From: Bacillota bacterium
Lineage (GTDB): Bacteria > Bacillota > Clostridia > Lachnospirales > Lachnospiraceae
Assembly (NCBI GenBank): GCA_023415655.1
Contig: JAEZKD010000125.1
Span: forward strand, 1 to 64,000
DNA: 64,000 nt
Reading direction: 5' to 3'
In this document: positions 1 to 8,379 of the stretch, one piece after another
Layout: the number at the start of each line of letters is the position of its first letter
Position numbering within the stretch: position 1 is the stretch's first letter
The notes under the pieces: generated by a model
Database searches by the model: none
The model's input: only the letters and a program-made list of their open reading frames with translations
Told to the model about the DNA's origin: nothing
Made by a program: the position numbers and the translations under genes

Positions 1-571
1 GTGTTCTTGCAAGATCTTCATAAGCATAGTCTTTTGATAATATATAATCTTGGATTTCCTCTTTTTTTAGTAAAATAGGCATTCGGTGATGAATCGCTTT
101 CATGGAAGTGTTAGCAGCAGTCGTCAAGATAACAAAGCGAGAAAGATTCAAATCTAGAGTTGCAATTCCTGCCATATACATTAATGTTGAGTTAGGATCT
201 GTGAAAAAGAACTTTTGCTTGTTTTGATCATGTGACCATTCAAAGAAACCACTTGCAGGAATAACCACTCGCATGTTTGTAAAAGGCTTAGAAAACATGA
301 ATTTATCGGGAGCAGTTTCCCCTCGTGCATTGATGATTAAACTGCTATTTTTATTATTTTGAAATCCCCAAATATAGGGTTGATATTGAATCAGATTAGA
401 CTCATTTGCTATGACTGGGACAACATGAGAAGGATAAATCTCACCTGTCTTAACTGTATAGGGAGAATTTGTCTTTGGATTATGTGAACCCTGTAAACGC
501 TTATCTAAATTTCGAATAATCTTTAGTAATTCCTGATTACTTTCCTCATCAACATAATATCTACCACACAT
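1..571 (-). CDS. SOS response-associated peptidase (SRAP/HMCES/YedK family), 3' part beyond window
   Basis: This protein caps abasic sites in single-stranded DNA by forming a thiazolidine link through Cys2. I translated 190 open codons leftward from ATG 571 to the window edge; the C-terminus is missing. The N-terminus MCGRYY exposes the catalytic Cys2. INARGET (residues 80-86) matches the family NAR-ET motif, ASGFFEW carries the active-site Glu111, and HHRMP (161-165) carries the conserved His. A strong ribosome-binding site AGGAGGTGA lies just upstream. A TATAAT-like -10 for leftward transcription lies near 590-600. It diverges from a LexA-box-controlled polymerase gene, which fits a DNA-damage role. 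The family is well recognised; co-regulation by the shared boxes is inference. Confidence 0.93.
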   Translation of the reverse strand, partial: MCGRYYVDEESNQELLKIIRNLDKRLQGSHNPKTNSPYTVKTGEIYPSHVVPVIANESNLIQYQPYIWGFQNNKNSSLIINARGETAPDKFMFSKPFTNMRVVIPASGFFEWSHDQNKQKFFFTDPNSTLMYMAGIATLDLNLSRFVILTTAANTSMKAIHHRMPILLKKEEIQDYILSKDYAYEDLART

Positions 572-645
572 AATAGTCACCTCCTATAGGTATATTATAG
601 CAAATCATACACCTAATTATAAGAAAAAAAATAAGATTTGAACTC

Positions 646-674
646 TTTACAACGAACATATGTTCTGATATAAT
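646..674 (+). promoter_or_regulatory. sigma-A-type promoter of the dinB operon
   Basis: TTTACA at 646-651 and TATAAT at 669-674 are separated by 17 bp. A LexA/DinR box fills the spacer, so repressor binding would block RNA polymerase. Confidence 0.75.
653..666. promoter_or_regulatory. LexA (DinR) SOS box 1
   Basis: CGAACATATGTTCT matches the Firmicutes SOS box CGAACRNRYGTTYC core, with perfect GAAC/GTTC half sites. It lies between the -35 and -10 of the rightward promoter. Confidence 0.85.
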
Positions 675-677
675 TAT

Positions 678-691
678 CGTACATATGTTCG
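678..691. promoter_or_regulatory. LexA (DinR) SOS box 2, one mismatch
   Basis: CGTACATATGTTCG repeats the first box 25 bp downstream (centre to centre) with GTAC instead of GAAC in one half site. It covers the expected transcription start, so the two boxes could be bound cooperatively. That is inference. Confidence 0.6.
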
Positions 692-745
692 ATTTTTTTG
701 CGAACAATAGAAATAAAGTGTTTGATATTGAGTGAGGTGCATCAA

Positions 746-1012
746 ATGCAGAACAATATTCCAATTGATACAATCTCTTTTTGTAACACGTTAGGTGAGA
801 TTAAACCAATGAGAATAAGACTTGAGAATGAAGCACATGAAAGAGTTACTGCAGACATCAAAGAAATTGCATATCGCAAAGAAACAAAGCCTTCTGGTAT
901 TACAATTTTAGTCTATGGATGTAAGCTTATGTTATATGGAGAAGAGAGATTGATTGAGTTACATTATTACACGGATACACATCGATGGACATTATTTCGT
1001 TTTGTCAACTGA
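746..1012 (+). CDS. small protein of the SOS operon, function unknown
   Basis: The product has 88 residues. I place the start at ATG 746, with GAGGTG six bases upstream; a longer frame opening at TTG 698 would begin inside the SOS promoter region. The C-terminal half alternates charged and aromatic residues (LIELHYYTDTHRWTLFRFVN) as a small beta-rich domain would. It is the first gene behind the SOS boxes and sits 24 bp before the Y-family polymerase. Many Firmicutes carry a small YolD-type protein in this position, and this could be a distant relative, but I see no decisive motif. The role is unknown; involvement in translesion synthesis is inferred only from position. Confidence 0.7.
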   Translation: MQNNIPIDTISFCNTLGEIKPMRIRLENEAHERVTADIKEIAYRKETKPSGITILVYGCKLMLYGEERLIELHYYTDTHRWTLFRFVN

Positions 1013-1036
1013 GGTTATATTTTATAGGAGCGGGTT

Positions 1037-2296
1037 ATGCAAGAAAAAGTATATTTTCATATTGATGTAAATTCCGCATATTTAAGTTGGGAAGCATCTT
1101 ATCGATTGCATGTATTAGGAGAAAGTATTGACTTAAGAAAGATACCAGCAGTAGTAGGAGGAGATCGAGAAAACCGACATGGAATTGTACTAGCAAAATC
1201 AGAGGCAGCTAAAAAGTGTAAGATCCATACGGGGGAGGCACTTGCAGCAGCATTACAAAAGTGTCCAGAGCTTGTAATCGTTCCGCCAGATTATGACAGG
1301 TATGTGAAGGCCTCTAAAGCAATGATGGAGATTTTACAACAGTTTTCACCTAAGGTGGAACAGTACTCAATCGATGAGGCCTTCCTAGATATGACGGGAA
1401 GCAGTCTATTATATGGGGCACCAGTATTGCTAGCAAATCATTTAAAAGATAAAATCCAAGAAGAATTGAAGTTTACGGTGAATGTAGGAGTATCCTGCAA
1501 CAAATTATTAGCCAAGATGGCTGGAGATTTGAAGAAACCGAATCTTGTACACACACTCTTTCCTGAAGAAATACCATCAAAGATGTGGCCACTTCCTGTG
1601 GCTGATTTATTCTTTGTAGGAAGAGCAACCGAAAAGAAACTAAAAAACCTTGGTATTACAACAATCGGCCAGTTGGCAAAGACCAAGCTAGATATTTTAA
1701 GAGCACACTTTGGAAAGCATGGAGAAGTCATTCACCAGTTTGCCAATGGGAATGACTTATCTCCTTTTTTCACACAACCGATAGCGAACAAAGGATATGG
1801 TAACTCAGTAACGACACCATATGATGTTGTAAACATGACATATGCAAGAATGATTTTATTATCATTATGTGAAACCGTTTGTACAAGATTGCGAAAGGAC
1901 CATGTGAAAGGAAGTGTGGCCACTGTTTCCTATACAGATAGTAACTTTGTACATGTATCCCATCAAGCAATTATGTTTTCTGCCACGAATACTACGGCTG
2001 AGTTATTTGTCTTTATTTGCAATCTATTCGAAGAATTATGGGATGAGGTTACTCCGCTACGTCAACTAGGGGTTCATCTAAGTAGAATTACAATAGAGGA
2101 TGGAATACAGTATAATCTTTTTGATGGAGACCGTTACGAGAGAATGAGTAAGTTAGATTGTGCCATTGATACGATACGCAATCGATATGGTGAAGATTCT
2201 ATTATGAGAGCATGCTTTTTGAATAGTGGAACGAACCATATGCAGGGTGGGACTTCAAAGGAGCGTAGGAATGGAATTACGAAACCAGTGGCTTAA
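1037..2296 (+). CDS. dinB: Y-family DNA polymerase (DinB/Pol IV type)
   Basis: This is a translesion DNA polymerase of 419 residues. HIDVNSAYLSWEA at the N-terminus carries the first metal-binding Asp10, and SIDEAFLD (111-118) carries the catalytic Asp113-Glu114 pair. A thumb helix-hairpin-helix region follows (near PVADLFFVGRATEKKLKNLG), then the little-finger domain. QYNLF (358-362) fits the beta-clamp-binding motif, which agrees with recruitment to the sliding clamp. ATG 1037 follows AGGAG. It is the second gene of the SOS-box operon, so induction by DNA damage is expected. The family is certain; DinB versus the closely related UvrX/UmuC-type branch is less so. Confidence 0.93.
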   Translation: MQEKVYFHIDVNSAYLSWEASYRLHVLGESIDLRKIPAVVGGDRENRHGIVLAKSEAAKKCKIHTGEALAAALQKCPELVIVPPDYDRYVKASKAMMEILQQFSPKVEQYSIDEAFLDMTGSSLLYGAPVLLANHLKDKIQEELKFTVNVGVSCNKLLAKMAGDLKKPNLVHTLFPEEIPSKMWPLPVADLFFVGRATEKKLKNLGITTIGQLAKTKLDILRAHFGKHGEVIHQFANGNDLSPFFTQPIANKGYGNSVTTPYDVVNMTYARMILLSLCETVCTRLRKDHVKGSVATVSYTDSNFVHVSHQAIMFSATNTTAELFVFICNLFEELWDEVTPLRQLGVHLSRITIEDGIQYNLFDGDRYERMSKLDCAIDTIRNRYGEDSIMRACFLNSGTNHMQGGTSKERRNGITKPVA

Positions 2297-2497
2297 CTGA
2301 GAACAGTGGCTTTATGGGAGCTACTGTTCTAAAATCACTACCATAAGTAGAACTACAAGCTTTACGATAGAATTTGACGAAAGAAAAGTTTGTAGTTTAT
2401 GGCATATAGTTAATGAAATCACCGAGTATAGTATTTTTGAGCAACAAAAAAGCCCTCACCCAACGACTCACAGGTTCGTCAAACGAAGACTTAACAA
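2297..2497. other. intergenic stretch after dinB
   Basis: A hairpin with arms at 2300-2312 and 2319-2330 lies just after the dinB stop codon but lacks a following T tract, so it is a doubtful terminator. On the minus strand a run of T at 2451-2446 lies downstream of the tRNA and may mark its 3' end. I see no gene here. Confidence 0.4.
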
Positions 2498-2570
2498 TGC
2501 GTCTTCAGGGGCTCGAACCCTGGACACCCTGATTAAGAGTCAGGTGCTCTACCAACTGAGCTAAAGACGC
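2498..2570 (-). tRNA. tRNA-Lys (anticodon CTT)
   Basis: The 73-nt cloverleaf reads leftward. The acceptor arms GCGTCTT and AAGACGC pair, the D arm is GCTCAGTTGGTAGAGC, and the anticodon stem CCTGA/TCAGG holds the loop CTCTTAA with anticodon CTT. The T arm is CAGGG-TTCGAGC-CCCTG and the discriminator is A. No CCA is encoded (TTG follows), so it must be added after transcription. Confidence 0.96.
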
Positions 2571-2763
2571 ATTTCTTAAACGCAAGGATTATTATATATG
2601 ATAGGTAATAAAAAAGCAAGTATTTTTTTGAAGTTTTTACTGGAATATTAAGTAAGTTGTTATAACGTATATAAATATATGAAAATCATTGATTCCACAA
2701 GTAAATGTGGATATAATTGATATGATAACTTGGACGAACAACTTAATGAATAAAGGGGTAATT

Positions 2764-4059
2764 ATGTTTAAGAAACGAAAGCGGTATGCAAATAAGGTAA
2801 AAAGCTTAGATACAAGTTCTAATGGTCCAATTCAGATCAATGAAATTCCACATAGTACAAAGACAAAGGAAGAAGCAACGGATACAGAAGCAAAAAGAGT
2901 AACTCCATATCGATTTGAGCCTAATCCAAAGTATTTTACGATAAGTATTTATGTACTTGTAGTATTTATTATAACCATTGTTATAACTCAAATTGTTTTT
3001 AATATTCCTTTTCTTGCAAAGACATTGGATCATTTTTTATTTGTTGTCCAACCATTCATAGTTGCATTTTTTATAGCATTTATTATTAATCCAATTGTAA
3101 AAGTATTTTCAAATCAACTATTTGGTAGACTTTTTAGAATTCGTAATTCAAAAGCTTGTCTTGCACTTGGTATTTTAACAGCATATCTTATGGTCATTGG
3201 ATTAATGGTTGGTTTCTGCTTTTACGTTGTTCCTCAGATCTCTGATAGCATCGCAAAATTAACCGAGCAATTACCAGGATACTATAATCAGATATTTGAC
3301 TTTCTTAATACATTAGAATCAAGATTTCCGACCTTAGATCTTGGATGGATTGAAGAAAAATTGAATGAATGGTTACCACAGTTCATATCAATTGGAACTG
3401 ATTTTGTTAGGAATGTGTTTCCTAAGTTATTGGATTTCTCTATCTCTATTGCAAGATTGCTCTTAAATATTTTATTATCAATTGCTATTTCAATCTACAT
3501 GCTTTATGATAAGAGAACTTTATCAAAAAATGCCACAAGAGTCTTATATGCCTTTGTTCCTAAGAAGAAAGCTACTTCTATATTAAAGTTAACCAAAGAG
3601 TGTGGTTGTATTTTTACGAACTTTATAGTCGGAAAAGCAATTGATTCTTCCATTATTGGAATACTGTGTTTTATTCTTATGTCTCTTTTAAAGCTTGATT
3701 ATGCACTATTATTAAGTGTAATTGTAGGCGTTACGAATATGATACCATACTTTGGTCCATTCATTGGTGCAGTTCCAGGCATTCTCATATATTTATGTAT
3801 AGCTCCTTTAGATGCAGTTTTATTTGCGTTTATGATACTTGTATTGCAGCAATTTGATGGATGGATACTTGGACCTAAGATTTTAGGCGATTCAACAGGA
3901 TTAACCCCATTATGGGTTATCTTTGGTATTACCATAGGGGGAGCTTATGGCGGAGTATTTGGTATGTTTTTAGGTGTACCAATGGTAGCAGTAGTTGCAT
4001 ACCTTGCAGACCTATTCATTTCGTATCGATTAAAGAAACGGCATTTGGAGATTAAATAA
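2764..4059 (+). CDS. AI-2E family transporter (membrane permease)
   Basis: This integral membrane protein of 431 residues belongs to the AI-2E/YhhT/YtvI superfamily. The start is taken at ATG 2764, five bases after AAAGGGG; the frame also extends upstream to TTG 2689 without a ribosome-binding site. About 50 soluble basic residues precede paired N-terminal helices (YFTISIYVLVVFIITIVI and a following one). A large amphipathic region, residues about 150-230, separates these from the C-terminal helices with the family-typical Pro- and Gly-rich loops (IPYFGPFIGAVPG, GGVFGMFLGVP). Substrates vary across the family and cannot be read from sequence. The gene is monocistronic, ending at a terminator. 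Confidence 0.88.
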   Translation: MFKKRKRYANKVKSLDTSSNGPIQINEIPHSTKTKEEATDTEAKRVTPYRFEPNPKYFTISIYVLVVFIITIVITQIVFNIPFLAKTLDHFLFVVQPFIVAFFIAFIINPIVKVFSNQLFGRLFRIRNSKACLALGILTAYLMVIGLMVGFCFYVVPQISDSIAKLTEQLPGYYNQIFDFLNTLESRFPTLDLGWIEEKLNEWLPQFISIGTDFVRNVFPKLLDFSISIARLLLNILLSIAISIYMLYDKRTLSKNATRVLYAFVPKKKATSILKLTKECGCIFTNFIVGKAIDSSIIGILCFILMSLLKLDYALLLSVIVGVTNMIPYFGPFIGAVPGILIYLCIAPLDAVLFAFMILVLQQFDGWILGPKILGDSTGLTPLWVIFGITIGGAYGGVFGMFLGVPMVAVVAYLADLFISYRLKKRHLEIK

Positions 4060-4089
4060 TTAAAATGAAATAAGTATTAGGAATATACT

Positions 4090-4142
4090 AAAAAGAGCTG
4101 TCGTCCCTTTTCTTTTTATAGAAGGAGATGACAGCTCTTTTT
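4090..4142 (+). terminator. rho-independent terminator of the AI-2E transporter gene
   Basis: AAAAAGAGCTGTC pairs with GACAGCTCTTTTT across a pyrimidine-rich loop. The structure runs directly into the dispersed repeat at 4141. Confidence 0.85.
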
Positions 4143-4291
4143 AATTCATAGGAAACTGCGTTTCCTATGAATTAAAAATGCCCTAAAAAACAGGGCAACA
4201 ATGCACACTCGGGGGGATACCCCCTCGGCGCGGGAACAAAGTGTGCTATGAGAGATTTTAATTGTGAGAGTGTGCAAAGCACACTTTGTTC
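4141..4291. repeat. structured intergenic repeat, copy 1
   Basis: Four potential hairpins follow one another. A 16-bp perfect palindrome occupies 4141-4175 (TTCATAGGAAAC arm, 3-nt loop). GCCCT/AGGGC pair at 4180-4196. A G-run and a C-run face each other at 4211-4224. GAACAAAGTGTGC (4234-4246) pairs with GCACACTTTGTTC (4279-4291). Nearly the same sequence recurs at 44314-44457. Both copies abut a terminator and separate convergent genes. Confidence 0.85.
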
Positions 4292-4324
4292 TATACAAGT
4301 ATCTATACTAATTAATCTTAATAA

Positions 4325-4633
4325 TTACTGAAATAACTCTTCAAGCTTTTGCTTGTTAACAACACCAACGATTGTATTCACTGGCTTTCCATCTTTAAAG
4401 TAAATAAATGTTGGAATTGTCATAACACGATACTGTGCTGCAATTTCTTGTGCATTATCTACATTAATTTTACCAATCTTAACTTTTCCTTCGTATTCAG
4501 TTGCAAGCTCATCTACCACTGGTGCCATCATCTTACATGGTCCACACCAATCTGCATAAAAATCAACTAATACAGGAAGTTCGGATTGAATTACTTCTTT
4601 ATCAAAATTATTTCCATCAAATATCATTGCCAT
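4325..4633 (-). CDS. trxA: thioredoxin
   Basis: This is a thiol-disulfide oxidoreductase of 102 residues with the complete single-domain thioredoxin fold. The active site WCGPCK has Trp29, Cys30 and Cys33, and the cis-Pro loop reads MTIPTF. I start it at ATG 4633, nine bases after GGAGGT; the frame continues nine residues upstream to 4660 without a ribosome-binding site. A small basic-protein gene lies 62 bp upstream on the same strand. No thioredoxin reductase is in the window, so its electron donor is encoded elsewhere. The family call is certain. Confidence 0.95.
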   Translation of the reverse strand: MAMIFDGNNFDKEVIQSELPVLVDFYADWCGPCKMMAPVVDELATEYEGKVKIGKINVDNAQEIAAQYRVMTIPTFIYFKDGKPVNTIVGVVNKQKLEELFQ

Positions 4634-4695
4634 TACGTTTGTACCTCCGTTATTTTTCATTCGTAGTATACCCTCATTTTAGAGAGGATACTCTC

Positions 4696-4845
4696 TTAAT
4701 GCTTTGTCTTTTTCTTCGCAATAGGTGCAGTTTTGAGCATTGAATCAATTTTATCCCAGGAAGACTTCATATCCAGTACTTTCTTATTTACCTGATTACT
4801 GGACGCTAGCATATTTGCTAGTTTATTCTTAGTTGAAGTTTTCAT
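4696..4845 (-). CDS. small basic protein of unknown function
   Basis: A 49-residue frame starts at ATG 4845 (MKTSTKNKLANML) and ends in a lysine-rich tail (AKKKTKH). AGGA lies ten bases upstream, a modest ribosome-binding site, and an AT-rich promoter-like stretch precedes it. It has no cysteine, no transmembrane segment and no recognised motif; the middle (VNKKVLDMKSSWDKIDSML) could form an amphipathic helix. It fills the space between trmB and trxA on their strand. It is plausible as a real gene because codon use resembles its neighbours, but it remains a prediction. Confidence 0.5.
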   Translation of the reverse strand: MKTSTKNKLANMLASSNQVNKKVLDMKSSWDKIDSMLKTAPIAKKKTKH

Positions 4846-4907
4846 AAGATTACGTCCTGATTTTTTTACTATATCATATGCGATGAGGTTATCATAGTGA
4901 CTGCATC

Positions 4908-5543
4908 TTATCGATACGCAACAAGACGATGAATTGGATTACCCATAGAAGAGAAGCGCTCTTCATATTCGGTCATTACATTGCCTTCTGCATATTCACT
5001 GTGATGTAAATCATAAGTGACATCACGAAGCTTCCAACCAGCCTCATTTACCTGCTCTAGCGAGAAATCGAATAAACTACGATTATCTGTTTTAAATGCA
5101 ACATAACCATCCTTACTTAAGAATTCATCATAGCGAGCTAGAAATTCCTTGGATGTCAGTCTTCGTTTGGCATGTCGGTCTTTTGGCCAAGGATCAGAAA
5201 AATTAAGATAAATGCGATCAATTTCATCTTTATCAAATATAGTTGTGATAGCATCAGCATCAAATCTTAAAAAGAAGAGATTGGAGCAAGTAAGCTCTTG
5301 ACGTTTTTCAATTGCTCGAAGTAAGACGCTAGAGTACTTTTCGATACCGATATAGTTGATATTTGGATTCTGGATGGCAAGTGTTGTAATAAAGTTTCCT
5401 TTACCCATACCAACTTCAATATGAATTGGATTATTATTTTGAAACACTTCATTCCATTTACCTTTGAATTGTTCTGGGTTTTGAATGACAAACTCGTTCG
5501 TTGCGATCACTTCGCGAGAACCGGGAATATTTCTTAATCTCAT
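4908..5543 (-). CDS. trmB: tRNA (guanine-N7-)-methyltransferase
   Basis: TrmB methylates G46 of tRNA with S-adenosylmethionine. The 211-residue length is typical. IHIEVGMGKGNFI forms the SAM-binding glycine motif, NYIGIEKYSSVLLRA the second strand, and FSDPWPKDRHAKRRL is the family-specific SDPWPK-RH-KRRL signature that contacts the target base. The C-terminus carries the conserved TEYEERFSSMGNPIHRL. ATG 5543 begins MRLRNIPG, the usual TrmB start. It stands alone on its strand and diverges from the gene at 5739. Confidence 0.96.
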   Translation of the reverse strand: MRLRNIPGSREVIATNEFVIQNPEQFKGKWNEVFQNNNPIHIEVGMGKGNFITTLAIQNPNINYIGIEKYSSVLLRAIEKRQELTCSNLFFLRFDADAITTIFDKDEIDRIYLNFSDPWPKDRHAKRRLTSKEFLARYDEFLSKDGYVAFKTDNRSLFDFSLEQVNEAGWKLRDVTYDLHHSEYAEGNVMTEYEERFSSMGNPIHRLVAYR

Positions 5544-5659
5544 GGTTTTATACCTTTCTAAAGCAGTATCTTGGTTATCAACTCATTATAAATGCTTGCC
5601 TTAATTTCGTCAACCTTTGATACACATGTAAATAGAATTCCATTAAGTACCACAAAGCC

Positions 5660-5688
5660 TTGTCAAGTCTTTAACGGTAAGATATAAT
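5660..5688 (+). promoter_or_regulatory. sigma-A-type promoter of the yaaO-rsmI cluster
   Basis: TTGTCA (5660-5665) and TATAAT (5683-5688) are separated by 17 bp, about 50 bp upstream of the decarboxylase-like gene. Confidence 0.7.
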
Positions 5689-5738
5689 GAGTCATATTAA
5701 TACGTTAAGACAATGTATGAAGGAAATGGAGATGTCAA

Positions 5739-7172
5739 GTGGATCTATATGAAAATCTGATGGAATATACGGTAGCGGATTGTTATCCCTTTCATATGCC
5801 TGGGCATAAAAGAAAGCTTTTTCTTGAGGAAAAGAGTCCTTATTCTTATGATATCACGGAAATAGAAGGTTTTGATAATCTACATGAGGCACAAGGTATC
5901 TTAAAACAAGCAATGGAAGCTGCAGCTAAGCTCTATCATACAAAAAACACATATTACTTAATTAATGGAAGTACATGTGGTTTATTATCTGCAATTAGTG
6001 CTGCAACCAATCGAAAAGATACGATTTTAGTAGCTAGAAATAGTCATAAGGCTGTATATAACGCGATCTTATTAAGAGAACTTCGACCCAAATATCTTTA
6101 TCCACGAATGATATCGGAGTATAATCTTGCGGGGGGAATTCATCCAGAGGATGTAGAAAGTGCTTTAAAAGAGGATGAGACAATCTCGGTGGTAGTGATT
6201 ACCTCTCCAACCTACGATGGAATTGTATCTGATATCAGGACGATTGCTCAGATCGTTCATCGGTACAAAAAAATATTAATTGTGGATGAAGCACATGGAG
6301 CCCATTTTCCTTTTAGTGATTCCTTTCCAGAAAGTGCAATTGAGTGTGGGGCAGATTTAGTGATACAGAGTATTCATAAAACTCTTCCATCGTTAACGCA
6401 AACAGCACTATTACATCGAGTAAGTGAACGAGTGGATGAAAAGAAGCTTCACAAATACTTAAGTATCTATCAGTCTTCCAGTCCATCTTATGTACTTATG
6501 GGAGCGATTGAGCGATGCTTATCTTATGTAAAAACGGCGGAGAATGAATTTAAATTATATATAAAACGACTTGAGACCTTTTATGAAGAGGTTAAAAATC
6601 TTAAAAATATTGTCATTTTGAAGGACTTAAACTCCTCTCAAATTTATAAAAAAGATGATTCTAAAGTTATAATTTATGCAAAGTGTGGGGAAATTTCGGG
6701 TGTATGGTTATATAATCGACTTTTGAAGGAGTTTAACATACAACCAGAAATGGTGACGAAGGATTATGTTACTTGTCTAAGTAGTGTATGCGATACGAAA
6801 GAGGGATTTGATCGATTGAGGAATGCTTTATATCTTCTTGACCAAAGAATTGAAGCGATGAAACAGAGCAAATTACAAAGACAAACGACGGATCATAGCA
6901 CCTCTCAATTTTTACACAATGAAATGGTATATCTACCATTTGAAGTAGAGGATTTTGATACAAAAACGCTGCCTTTAGATCAATGTGAGAATGAAGTAGC
7001 AGCAGAGTATATCTATTTATATCCCCCAGGGATTCCAATCATAGTTCCGGGAGAGCGTATCTCTTTCGAATTATTAGTTCGATTAGCAGAGTATCAAAAG
7101 GAAGGACTTTCTTTAAAGGGAATGGCAGATGGAACCGGACAATTCATGGAAGTAATGAAGGAGAAATGTTAG
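5739..7172 (+). CDS. Orn/Lys/Arg decarboxylase-family PLP enzyme (YaaO-like)
   Basis: This is a fold-type I pyridoxal-phosphate enzyme of 477 residues. FHMPGHKR (residues 18-25) is the hallmark of the Orn/Lys/Arg decarboxylase major domain. The PLP lysine is Lys214 in SIHKTLPSLTQ, and VDEAHGAHF holds the cofactor-binding Asp and His. The C-terminal domain ends with the PPGIPIIVPGE motif. It starts at GTG 5739 behind GGAG. It lacks the N-terminal wing domain of the large inducible decarboxylases, as YaaO/SpeA of Bacillus does. Substrate (arginine, lysine or other) cannot be decided here. It is the first gene of the cluster equivalent to yaaO-rsmI. Confidence 0.9.
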   Translation: MDLYENLMEYTVADCYPFHMPGHKRKLFLEEKSPYSYDITEIEGFDNLHEAQGILKQAMEAAAKLYHTKNTYYLINGSTCGLLSAISAATNRKDTILVARNSHKAVYNAILLRELRPKYLYPRMISEYNLAGGIHPEDVESALKEDETISVVVITSPTYDGIVSDIRTIAQIVHRYKKILIVDEAHGAHFPFSDSFPESAIECGADLVIQSIHKTLPSLTQTALLHRVSERVDEKKLHKYLSIYQSSSPSYVLMGAIERCLSYVKTAENEFKLYIKRLETFYEEVKNLKNIVILKDLNSSQIYKKDDSKVIIYAKCGEISGVWLYNRLLKEFNIQPEMVTKDYVTCLSSVCDTKEGFDRLRNALYLLDQRIEAMKQSKLQRQTTDHSTSQFLHNEMVYLPFEVEDFDTKTLPLDQCENEVAAEYIYLYPPGIPIIVPGERISFELLVRLAEYQKEGLSLKGMADGTGQFMEVMKEKC

Positions 7173-7173
7173 T

Positions 7174-7755
7174 ATGGGAAAGATATTTATCATAACTGGA
7201 AAGAGTGCAACTGGTAAGGATACGATATTTAAGCAATTGTTAGAGGAACTTAAGTTAACTACAATTGTTAGTTATACAACGAGACCGATTCGAAATGGAG
7301 AAGTGTCAGGAGTAGAGTATCATTTTATTGATGATCAGGAGCTAGAGAAGTTAAAAAAGGAAGGAAAGATCATCGAGCAGAGATCTTATCATACGGTTTG
7401 TGGATTATGGCATTATCTGACGGTAAATGATGGTCAGTTTGATGATCAGAGCAAAGATTATGCAATTGTTGGGACACTCGAGCAATACTCACAAATTCGT
7501 GATTATTTTGGAAAAGATCGTGTTATCCCGATTTATATTGAGGTAGATGGTGCAGACCGATTAATTCGTTCGGTATTAAGAGAGAAGCAGCAGGAAGAAC
7601 CTAAATATGCAGAAATTTGTCGTAGATTTCTTGCGGATGAGGCAGATTTCTCAGAAGAGAATATAGAGAAGCTCGGTATAAAGAAACGATATTATAACAA
7701 TGATTTAACTACCTGTGTTCAGGAAATAGTAGGTGACATTAAGAGGATACTATAA
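7174..7755 (+). CDS. guanylate kinase-like nucleotide kinase
   Basis: This P-loop kinase of 193 residues most resembles guanylate kinase. The nucleotide loop GKSATGKDT (9-17) has Asp where Ser/Thr usually follows the lysine. VSYTTRPIRNGEVSGVEYHFI matches the GMP-binding TTR-PR-GE-G-YHF segment. It begins one base after the preceding stop codon, so the two are translationally coupled. In Bacillus subtilis the same position in the cluster holds thymidylate kinase (tmk). The sequence is guanylate-kinase-like rather than Tmk-like, so the cluster has swapped one nucleotide kinase for another. Whether it acts on GMP is unproven. Confidence 0.85.
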   Translation: MGKIFIITGKSATGKDTIFKQLLEELKLTTIVSYTTRPIRNGEVSGVEYHFIDDQELEKLKKEGKIIEQRSYHTVCGLWHYLTVNDGQFDDQSKDYAIVGTLEQYSQIRDYFGKDRVIPIYIEVDGADRLIRSVLREKQQEEPKYAEICRRFLADEADFSEENIEKLGIKKRYYNNDLTTCVQEIVGDIKRIL

Positions 7756-7911
7756 CAAGGTAGGAGTAGGTATAGTGTAACGGTTATGGTAGTTAGAAGC
7801 TCAGTAAGTATTCCTCACTAATTTCTACTATAAAAAGCTAGAAAACCATGATATAATAAGAAGCGACACAAAAAGGCGTGATAAATTAAGCACAAGGCTG
7901 GGAGGAGATTC

Positions 7912-8352
7912 ATGGAGATTAAGGTAAATCAGACGCAACCGCTAAATCCGGTAGAACAACGGAGTCCTGTGACGAGTACGGATAATGCTTTTAAATTTAC
8001 ATTAATCAGTAATATTGAGCAACAGGAACTCAAGGCAAGGCTAAGTGTACTTATGGAGAATATCGAAAGTCAAGGAAAACGGATTACCAAACATATGGAT
8101 GTGGTTGATATGAAGAGATACCGTGAGATGATCAAAGAATTCATGAATGAAATCGTGAACCATTCCCATAAGTTCTCAAGACAGAATTTTCTTGATAAGC
8201 GTGGACGTCATCGTGTCTATGGAATGATCAAACTAATTGATAAGAATCTAGACGAGCTTGCAGCACAACTTATGTCAGACGAGCAAGATGCACTTGCAAT
8301 TTTAAGTAAGATTGATGAAATAAGGGGGCTCTTATTAGATTTATTGGCATAA
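7912..8352 (+). CDS. yaaR: YaaR-like protein (DUF327)
   Basis: The product has 146 residues and corresponds by sequence type and position to YaaR of the Bacillus yaaQ-yaaR-holB-yaaT order. It is helical and charged, with the pattern KRITKHMDVVDMKRYREMIKEF followed by FSRQNFLDKRGRHRVYGMIKLID that marks DUF327. The start is ATG 7912 behind GGGAGGAG. Its biochemical role is unknown in the family. It sits 27 bp upstream of holB in the same direction and probably shares its transcript. Confidence 0.85.
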   Translation: MEIKVNQTQPLNPVEQRSPVTSTDNAFKFTLISNIEQQELKARLSVLMENIESQGKRITKHMDVVDMKRYREMIKEFMNEIVNHSHKFSRQNFLDKRGRHRVYGMIKLIDKNLDELAAQLMSDEQDALAILSKIDEIRGLLLDLLA

Positions 8353-8379
8353 AACCAGTATAGAAAGGCAGGATGGAAA

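Noticed and set aside
2300..2330. Hairpin after dinB as a rho-independent terminator
   Set aside because: The stem is good but no T tract follows it on the plus strand.
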